A stretch of 64,000 nucleotides of DNA from Malacoplasma iowae. Its GTDB lineage: Bacteria > Bacillota_I > Bacilli_A > Mycoplasmatales > Mycoplasmoidaceae. Below the pieces are notes generated by a model. The model saw only the letters and a list, made by a program, of their open reading frames with translations. It had not been told where the DNA came from and ran no database searches. A program made the position numbers and the translations under genes. Location of the stretch: the NCBI RefSeq assembly GCF_900660615.1, contig NZ_LR215023.1, positions 372,001 to 436,000 on the forward strand. The letters run 5' to 3'. Shown in pieces: positions 58,223 through 64,000 of this stretch (its first letter is position 1; each line of letters begins with the position of its first letter).

Positions 58223-59011
58223 ATGAGTGTAGAAAACAATGTTTATGAAACTGGTCATAAAACATATCAAGCCAAATATACTAGTTTACAAACTTCAATG
58301 GTTTCTATTGGTATGCTTGTTGCTGGATTGGGATTGCTTGCAATTTTTGCAATTGGTTTAATAATAAGATATTTAATTCTTACTGATAATGTTTTAAACC
58401 CATCAATTTACAACTCGTTATATTTAACTTCAGGATTATTTGGCATAGTTGCACTTGTGATGTATTTGGTTTGAATTTTTAAAGTTAATACATCATTAAC
58501 ATTTAACTTAATAGTCATATCGGTTTATTGTTTGAGTATAGGGATTACTTTTGGGATTTTATTTACAGTTTTTGATTTAACTCAAGTCATATTCTGTTTT
58601 GGATTAACTTCTATTGTTTTATTGTTGTGTTATGGATTAAGTAGAATCACAAGCAACAAAGTTGGTTTTACAATTGGTAAAATATTAATGTTATTTTTTG
58701 CTATATATTTTATTTTCTTAATTGTTAACCTTTTCTTAACAATATTTAGTTTTGGTCAATTAAATTTATTTTTTGGTGGTTACTTATTTGCTGGGAATTG
58801 AACTTATTTTGTTATTCAAATAATTTTTGGTATCGTTTCATTCTTAATCATTTGATATAGTTTATGAAACTTAAAAAATATGGATCAATTTAGAGAAAAT
58901 CTTGACCCTAAACTTGCAAGATCTATTGCGATGCTTATAGGGTTCAATATTTTAATTAATATGGTAGCTTTATTAAGACTATTCTTATATTTTTTATCAA
59001 GAGGAAAATAA
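58223..59011 (+). CDS. Bax inhibitor-1/YccA-like membrane protein
   Basis: A 262-residue protein with seven hydrophobic segments and a short cytoplasmic N-terminus (VYETGHKTYQAKYTS). The central FDLTQVIFCFGLTSIVLLLCYGLS helix and the C-terminal NMVALLRLFLYFLSRGK resemble the BI-1/YccA (UPF0005) family as seen in mycoplasmas. The usual C-terminal Asp pair is not obvious. Relatives are pH-sensing calcium-leak channels or protease modulators. The promoter is TTGGTATAAT (-10 at 58187-58192) and GGGGG at 58212-58216 is a very strong ribosome site. It sits between the two ATPase genes. Confidence 0.6.
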
Positions 59012-59032
59012 TTTTTATATTATTTTATTATT

Positions 59033-60118
59033 ATGAGAAATACGAATAAAATTCAAAATCAAAAAATTATTAACCCTTATGTTAATAACCAATATAAATT
59101 TAAATCAAGAAACATAAACCAAACAACAGTTAATAAAGAAATTAACACTTTTCTTAATAATGGGAATAATGTTCCCCAAAATAGACAAATTAAACAACCT
59201 ATTAATAATGCATATAATAGAATGCCACAAAACCAAAGGCAACCTTATAATAATCAGCAATATGTAAATAATCAATTCTATAATAATCAACAAAACTATT
59301 ACTATAATCAACAACAATATACAAATGGTCAATATGGTAATGTTCAAGCTCAATATCCAAATCAACAATATGTAAATAATCAAAATAGTGTTGGAGTTGA
59401 TGATAAAGTTGAAATAGAATGTAGAAATATTTCAAAAACAATAAAAACATCATCTTTTAAAGCTGATATTTTAGAAAATATTAACTTAAAAATATATCAA
59501 GGTGAAATTGTTATTATTTTAGGACCAAGTGGTTCTGGTAAAACAACATTATTAAATGTTATTGCTGGTATTGAACATCCAACAGGTGGTGATGTTTACA
59601 TTAAAGGAAAAGTAGTTAATAAATTAAATGATAAAGAATTAACTGAGTTTAGAAGAAATCATATTGCATATATTTATCAAAGATATGGTTTGGTTCCAAT
59701 ATCAACGGTTTGAGACAATATTAAACTAGGTCAAAACTTAGTTCCAAAAAACAAAAGAACTGTTGATATTGATGAAGTAATAAATATAGTTGGTATAGAA
59801 AAAATTAAAAATAAATTCCCACATGAATTATCTGGGGGTCAAAAACAAAGGGTTGCAATAGCGAGAGCTATTTTGAAACAACCAGAAATTATGCTTTGTG
59901 ATGAACCTACTGGTGCTTTAGATGATGAAACATCAAAAAATATTATTGATTTATTTTTAAAAGTTAATAAAGAATTTAATACTACAATTGTAATGGTTAC
60001 TCACAATAATAGTTTAGTTTCTATAGCAACTAAAATTATTAGAATTCAAGATGGTAAAATAGTTGGAATTGAGGAAAGAAACAAAAACTCTAATTTCCAA
60101 AATCCATTCACAAAATAA
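59033..60118 (+). CDS. ABC transporter ATPase with Gln/Asn/Tyr-rich N-terminus
   Basis: A 361-residue protein. Residues 1-120 are a striking low-complexity segment of Asn, Gln and Tyr (repeats like NNQQYVNNQ and NQQNYYYNQQ). Residues 125-361 form a MacB/LolD-class ABC ATPase: Walker A GPSGSGKTTLLNVIAG at about 163, signature LSGGQKQRVAIARAI near 265, and DEPTGALDDETS with a canonical D-loop. It has no clear Shine-Dalgarno, although translation from ATG 59033 keeps the whole repeat region. It probably energises one of the two giant permeases, the other ATPase serving the second. Confidence 0.9.
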
Positions 60119-60145
60119 AATCTATAACTTAAGGTAATTTTTGTA

Positions 60146-60694
60146 ATGTTTAATAATAAATTTAATGATACTTTTAATCAAAAAATACTATTTAATGAAG
60201 ATGAAATTAAAGATAGAGTTAATGAATGTGCCAAATGATTAAATAAATATTTTGTTGGCAAAAAGAAAAAAAATAATATTGTTGTTGTTCCAATTCTTGA
60301 TGGATCAATTTGTTTTTCTTCTTATTTATTATTAAGATTAAATTTTAAATTTACTTTAGATTTTTACACTATTAAATCTTATAGAGAAAAAATAAGTTTT
60401 CCAAAAATAATAAAAGACATTGATACAGATGTAAAAAATAAATATGTAGTTATTATTGAAAATGTTATAGAGTCAGGAAGAACTTTAGAATACATTATAG
60501 AAGATCTAAAAAATAAAGATGTTTTAGATATAATTGTGGTTTCTTTAATAAATAAACCAGAGAAAAGAAAAGTTAATATTCAACCTCACTATACTTGCTT
60601 TGTTACAAATGAAGATCAACTTATAGGGTGAGGGTTAGATTATGAAAACAAATTTAGAAATCTCCCATACATTGCATCAATTTCTAAAAAATAA
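60146..60694 (+). CDS. hpt: Hypoxanthine phosphoribosyltransferase
   Basis: Purine salvage: transfers phosphoribosyl from PRPP to hypoxanthine or guanine. The 182-residue frame needs TGA as Trp at two sites. Family landmarks: VVPILDGSICFSSYLL near residue 48, FYTIKSYREKI around 75, the PRPP loop VIIENVIESGRTLEY near 105 (VEDIIDTG in typical members), KPEKRKV, and the C-terminal LIGWGLDYENKFRNLPYI. The ENVIESG loop departs slightly from the consensus. ATG 60146 follows AAGG; the gene ends in a terminator at 60719. Confidence 0.9.
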
Positions 60695-60718
60695 TATTAA
60701 ATTAATTTAAATAATTAT

Positions 60719-60763
60719 GATTCTGTTTTCTTATTTTAAATAAAAAGAAACAGAATTTTTTTA
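60719..60763 (+). terminator. Terminator after hpt
   Basis: ATTCTGTTTTCTT pairs with AAGAAACAGAAT with one bulge, followed by T7. Confidence 0.75.
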
Positions 60764-60869
60764 TTTAATTAAAAAAATGATTAACAATTATTATTTTTTA
60801 AAAGAAACCCTATAGATTTTAAAATTTGTTAATTTTTTTTATTTTAGATTAATTTTTATTCAAATAAAC

Positions 60870-60899
60870 TTGCTTTTTTTTTTTTTTTTTGATTATACT
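60870..60899 (+). promoter_or_regulatory. Lipoprotein promoter with a 17-T spacer
   Basis: TTGCTT at 60870-60875 serves as -35 and TATACT at 60894-60899 as -10, separated by 18 bases. That spacer is almost entirely a run of 17 T (60874-60890). Length change of the run would alter the spacing and so switch expression of the gene at 60928. Confidence 0.6.
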
Positions 60900-60927
60900 T
60901 TTTGTAAAATTTTAAGGATAGAAAAAT

Positions 60928-62133
60928 ATGAAAGCAAAAAAGTTGAAATTTATAAAGTTAATTGGATTAACAGGAACCTTGGGTGTTTTGGCTGCAACAC
61001 CAGTGATTATGACTTCTTGTGCTAAAAAAAAGACCACAAGTAATAATGTTAATTTACAAAATGTTGAACAATCATTAACTCAAGTTAAAGATGGTTTAAA
61101 AAAATTAACGTATGGATATGACATTGATCAAGCAAAAACAGAAATAATAAACTATTTAAACAAAAATTCAAATTTTAATAACAAATTAAAATATGTTTCT
61201 TTTGAACAAAGTTTTAGTGAATCATCATCTCCTAGTACAAAAAATAATACTAAATTAAAAGTTGATATGGTTTATCATTTTGATAAAAACACTAATTTAA
61301 ATGGAACTATTACAGATTATGAAGTTGATAATACAAATAAAACACTATCAATAAAAAATATTGAAACAGACATTGTTTCAAGAAAAAATACTGGGACATC
61401 ATCTTTGGGTTTTTCAGAAAAAGACCCATATAAAATTTCTTGAGATATTTTAAAATTAAATGATCAATATAGTTATCCAAAAACAAAAGAAGAATTAGAA
61501 AATTTATTTAAAGATAAAATCTTTGCAGATACATTTTCAAATTCTATAGGATTACAATATGGAATAGATTTTGAATATACAGATTTTGAGTTTAGCTCTG
61601 CTACAGTTAAAAACAATAAAAATGATATCTCATATACATTAAAACTTAAACCTAAAGCTAAATTAGGTAGTGAATGAAGAGAAAACTTCAATTTATGAAA
61701 AGATAAAGAACAGGTTTTTGAATTAAGCGAAAAGCAAACAGAAATTAAAAATAATAAAGCTGGTACATCTTATTTACCATTTAAAAATTATGGTTTAGAT
61801 TGAAGTAAATTATTTAAAGATGATACAACTGAAACTTATCCAACATCTTTAGATGAAGCTAAAAAAATATTTAGTAATAAATGATTTATGATTGTTTTAT
61901 CAAACAGAATTTTAGAAAAATATCATGAAGATTTTGAAAATGTTCAGTTTAATTTTAAATCAATTGAAATTAAAGATGAGTCTGGTTCTAAAAATGGATC
62001 TATAAAATATAAATTAATAATGCAAGTTGTTTCAAGACCTGGATATGAATGACATAGTGATAAATTTGGAAGTTGAAAAGATAAAGACTTAACATTTGAA
62101 TTAAGTAATAATACTAGTACAAATCAACAATAA
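60928..62133 (+). CDS. P35-like surface lipoprotein
   Basis: A 401-residue lipoprotein with signal sequence MKAKKLKFIKLIGLTGTLG and lipobox VIMTSC (Cys near residue 31). The mature part is an Asn/Lys-rich protein with an internal repeat. Two related halves each contain a 'DxxxxxxYPxxxxEAxxxFxxKxF' stretch, a 'FExxxFxF' strand and a terminal 'ExxxxFxxWKDKxxxFELS' block. The signal peptide resembles those of the P35 lipoproteins of M. penetrans, but family membership is inferred. AAGGA precedes ATG 60928. The promoter has a 17-T spacer, and IS copy 2 lies in its terminator. Confidence 0.75.
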
Positions 62134-62149
62134 TTAATTTAAATTTAAC

Positions 62150-62175
62150 TTACAGTTTAAAAATAAAAGCTGTAA
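62150..62175 (+). repeat. Left 26-bp target duplication of IS copy 2
   Basis: Identical to 63338-63363 (27 bp if an ambiguous C is counted). The unit is a hairpin, TTACAG...CTGTAA, the terminator of the lipoprotein gene at 60928. Confidence 0.88.
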
Positions 62176-62216
62176 CCCTAACTGACATGTGAAGTGCAAC
62201 ACTTCAATGTTACATT

Positions 62217-62254
62217 AAACTCTCGACTTTGAAATATAAGTTGAGAGTTTTTTT
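62217..62254 (+). terminator. Terminator inside IS copy 2
   Basis: Same hairpin and T run as 7954-7991 in copy 1. Here it could replace the broken terminator of the lipoprotein gene at 60928. Confidence 0.65.
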
Positions 62255-62257
62255 GTT

Positions 62258-63232
62258 TTAAATATTTTCTTGATACATTTGGTAAGCTGTTTTATAACCA
62301 AACATTTTTCTTGGGATGTTGTTTACTTTTCATTCAAGAGTTTTTATTTTATCTTCACTTACTAAACTGAAGTCAGTTCCTTTTTTATATCATCTTCTAA
62401 CTATCCCATTTATGTTCTCGTTGGACCCTCTTTGAAATGAAGAATAAGGTTGGCAATAATAAACTTTAAAGTTGAATTGTTTTGCAGTTATTCCCATCAT
62501 TTGAAACTCTAACCCATTATCAACAGTGATGCTTTTTATTGGGAGTTTTTCATCTCGAATAATGGTATACATTTTAGCCATCATTGATCTAGCGTTCTTC
62601 CCTTTTATTTTTCTAATAATTGCCAACCTTGTTTTTCTTTCCACTAATGTCAATAAGTGGTAATAACCACTTTGCCTTTTACTAACTATTAGATCAGCTT
62701 CTCAATGTCCAAATTCTTTTCTATTGTTTATCTTTTCTGGTCTTAGACTATAAGGAATGCAGTATTTTCCATCAATTTTAGAAAATATACCTATTTTTCT
62801 TCTTTTCCCTTTAACATATTTTCTTCTTAAACAATCTCTTCTTTGTATCTTTCAAATCTTGCTATTGATTCATCTAAATACTTGCCTAGCACTTGGAACT
62901 TTAACTAATGGATAGTTTTCTTTTATTCAAAAAATTGTAGCTTCTACACCATGAGATTTAGGATTAAATTTTTGAATAAAAAGATCTGTGAAGTTTTTGT
63001 ACTTCAACATAAAAAACATATGACAATTTGATTTTCTTCTAATGTATTTTTTGTGAGCAGTTGATGAATAATAAATCCCTGTTGAAGATGTGTTTCTTTT
63101 TAATTCTCTTGATATTGTTGATTTGTTTTTATTTAAGATTTTTGCAATCTTATTCATAGAATATTTTTCTTTATTTCAAAGAAAATAAATTAAGCATCTT
63201 TCTTCTTTTGTTAAATGTTTATAAGTTTTCAT
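62258..63232 (-). CDS. IS30-family transposase, copy 2
   Basis: 324 residues, apparently identical in protein sequence to copy 1: N-terminal helix-turn-helix, then catalytic D (HWEADLIV), D (TVDNGLEF) and E (GSNENINGIVRRW). TGA codons are Trp. The ATG at 63232 follows TAGGAG on the minus strand. The promoter should lie within the right end of the element, between 63233 and 63337. The gene is divergent from the following lipoprotein. Confidence 0.93.
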
Positions 63233-63337
63233 AAGCACTCCTAATATTCATTATCTTTTTATTAGTGAACACTTACAAACAAAACAAATGAAGTGCACAC
63301 TCTTTTTTGAGTGTTGCACTTCACATGTCAATCGAGC

Positions 63338-63363
63338 TTACAGTTTAAAAATAAAAGCTGTAA
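63338..63363 (+). repeat. Right 26-bp target duplication of IS copy 2
   Basis: Exact copy of 62150-62175. Here the hairpin keeps its natural tail GTTTTATTTTT on the plus side. Confidence 0.88.
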
Positions 63364-63452
63364 GTTTTATTTTTCTGGACTATCAGGAAATAAAATTTAT
63401 TTCTGAACCTTCCGTGAAATTAATATTTATTAATAAACTTAAAAAAAGTTTC

Positions 63453-63480
63453 AAAAAAACGGTTAATTTACCGTTTTTTA
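63453..63480. repeat. Inverted repeat upstream of the last lipoprotein gene
   Basis: AAAAAACGGT and ACCGTTTTTT form a 10-bp stem around TAATTT. It could act as a terminator in either direction or as a regulatory or recombination site upstream of the promoter near 63525. Confidence 0.5.
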
Positions 63481-63555
63481 CAGTAATAGCACCCTTGGGA
63501 AAGTTATATGTATATTTTTTTTGGTATACTAAGGTCAAATAAGGTGAGGTAGTTT

Positions 63556-64000
63556 ATGAAAAAAAACAAAATAGTTAAATTTGCTCTAATGTCAGGGCTA
63601 TTGGGGGTTGGTGCTGTTGTGCCTATAACATTAACGTCCTGTAGTAAACCAGCGCAAACAGTTGGTGCTGATTTAAATACATTTAATGTAATTGGATTAA
63701 ATCAATACCAAAATAACCAGTTAGTTTTAATTATTTCTTCATCGGTTAGTAAATTGATGACTAAAGAAGAAAAAACAGAAAATCAAACTAATCAAGTTAT
63801 AACTAAAGAGGTTGTTGAAAAAAATATAATGGATCAAATAAAATCAAATGCAGCATTTACAGAAAACTTAAAATTATATATGGAAAAAGTTACTTTAACA
63901 TATGCTGGCAATGAAATTGGATCTTATGGTAAAAAATTTAAAAGTTATAATGTAACTATTGATTTAAAAGCTGGTTATACAATTCAATTCTATAGTGATG
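63556..64000 (+). CDS. P35-like surface lipoprotein, 5' part
   Basis: The gene continues beyond the window; 148 residues are visible. Signal sequence MKKNKIVKFALMSGLLGVGA is followed by the lipobox ITLTSC (Cys near residue 27), then a mature start SKPAQTVGADLNTF. Arrangement and signal peptide resemble P35-family lipoproteins of the M. penetrans group. TATACT at 63525-63530, preceded by a T8 tract, is a likely -10 box. AGGTGAGG at 63542-63549 is the ribosome site. The region upstream contains several inverted repeats that could be regulatory. Confidence 0.75.
   Translation, partial: MKKNKIVKFALMSGLLGVGAVVPITLTSCSKPAQTVGADLNTFNVIGLNQYQNNQLVLIISSSVSKLMTKEEKTENQTNQVITKEVVEKNIMDQIKSNAAFTENLKLYMEKVTLTYAGNEIGSYGKKFKSYNVTIDLKAGYTIQFYSD

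Larger units (their letters stand above)
62176..63337 (-). mobile_element. IS30-family insertion sequence, copy 2
   Basis: A 1162-bp element with the same ends as copy 1 (CCCTAAC... and ...ATCGAGC) and inverted repeats sharing TGACATGTGAAGTGCAACAC. It is flanked by a 26-bp duplication made of the complete terminator hairpin of the lipoprotein gene at 60928. The three differences from copy 1 that I found are synonymous, so the copies are recent relatives. It separates two lipoprotein genes that were otherwise adjacent. Confidence 0.92.

Noticed and set aside
59105-59453. Two overlapping minus-strand hydrophobic frames (92 and 83 residues)
   Set aside because: They are the antisense of the Asn/Gln/Tyr-rich repeat, which reads as Ile/Leu/Val on the other strand; no ribosome site or start supports them.

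Overview
The window reads as chromosomal DNA of a mollicute. It is very AT-rich, and almost every long gene is continuous only if TGA is read as tryptophan (genetic code 4). It has a single class-I release factor gene (prfA), lipoproteins with Cys lipoboxes, and a classic mycoplasma tRNA cluster. A catalase, a riboflavin operon, a degenerate OmpR-type regulator and P35-like lipoproteins point to the Malacoplasma (Mycoplasma) iowae / M. penetrans group. That assignment is inferred from gene content, not from a database match.

Layout. 1-7.9 kb: end of a PepF-type oligoendopeptidase, pgi, a HAD phosphatase, a hypothetical/GNAT pair, then the tight operon prfA-prmC-tsaC-rpiB-regulator. 7.9-9.1 kb: an IS30-family element inserted inside a hairpin terminator, with a 43-bp target duplication. 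9.1-13 kb (minus): a large SF1 helicase with a nuclease-like tail and a small overlapping partner. 13-16.7 kb: tmk-holB-mnmE-tatD. 16.7-19 kb: a WG-repeat-like protein on the minus strand and a lipoprotein. 19.2-20.1 kb: nine tRNAs. 20-25 kb: glyoxalase, hypotheticals, flavodoxin and two tandem paralogues with PD-(D/E)XK-like motifs. 25-32 kb: catalase, AEC permease, D-lactate dehydrogenase-like enzyme and a P-type ATPase. 32.4-35.4 kb: FMN riboswitch plus ribD-ribE-ribB-ribH. 35.7-43.9 kb: HAD phosphatase, lipoprotein, S9 peptidase, LRR surface protein and small membrane proteins. 43.9-46.8 kb: uvrA. 46.9-60.1 kb: two giant tandem FtsX-type permeases, two ABC ATPases with long low-complexity N-termini, and a Bax-inhibitor-like membrane protein. 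60.1-64 kb: hpt and two P35-like lipoproteins separated by a second, nearly identical IS30 copy.

How the genes fit together. The rib operon, controlled by an FMN riboswitch and an attenuator, would supply flavin to enzymes such as the flavodoxin. However, its DHBP synthase stops where the GTP cyclohydrolase II domain would normally begin, so the GTP entry step is not encoded here. Catalase would remove peroxide but needs haem from outside. The surface genes show signs of variable expression: a run of 17 T forms the promoter spacer of one lipoprotein. Both IS copies sit in terminator hairpins and have duplicated the whole hairpin.

Several genes are easy to miss with standard translation because TGA splits them or no long fragment survives. 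They are the WG-repeat protein (16660-17571), hpt (60146-60694), a small membrane protein (42794-43171) and the full-length IS transposases.
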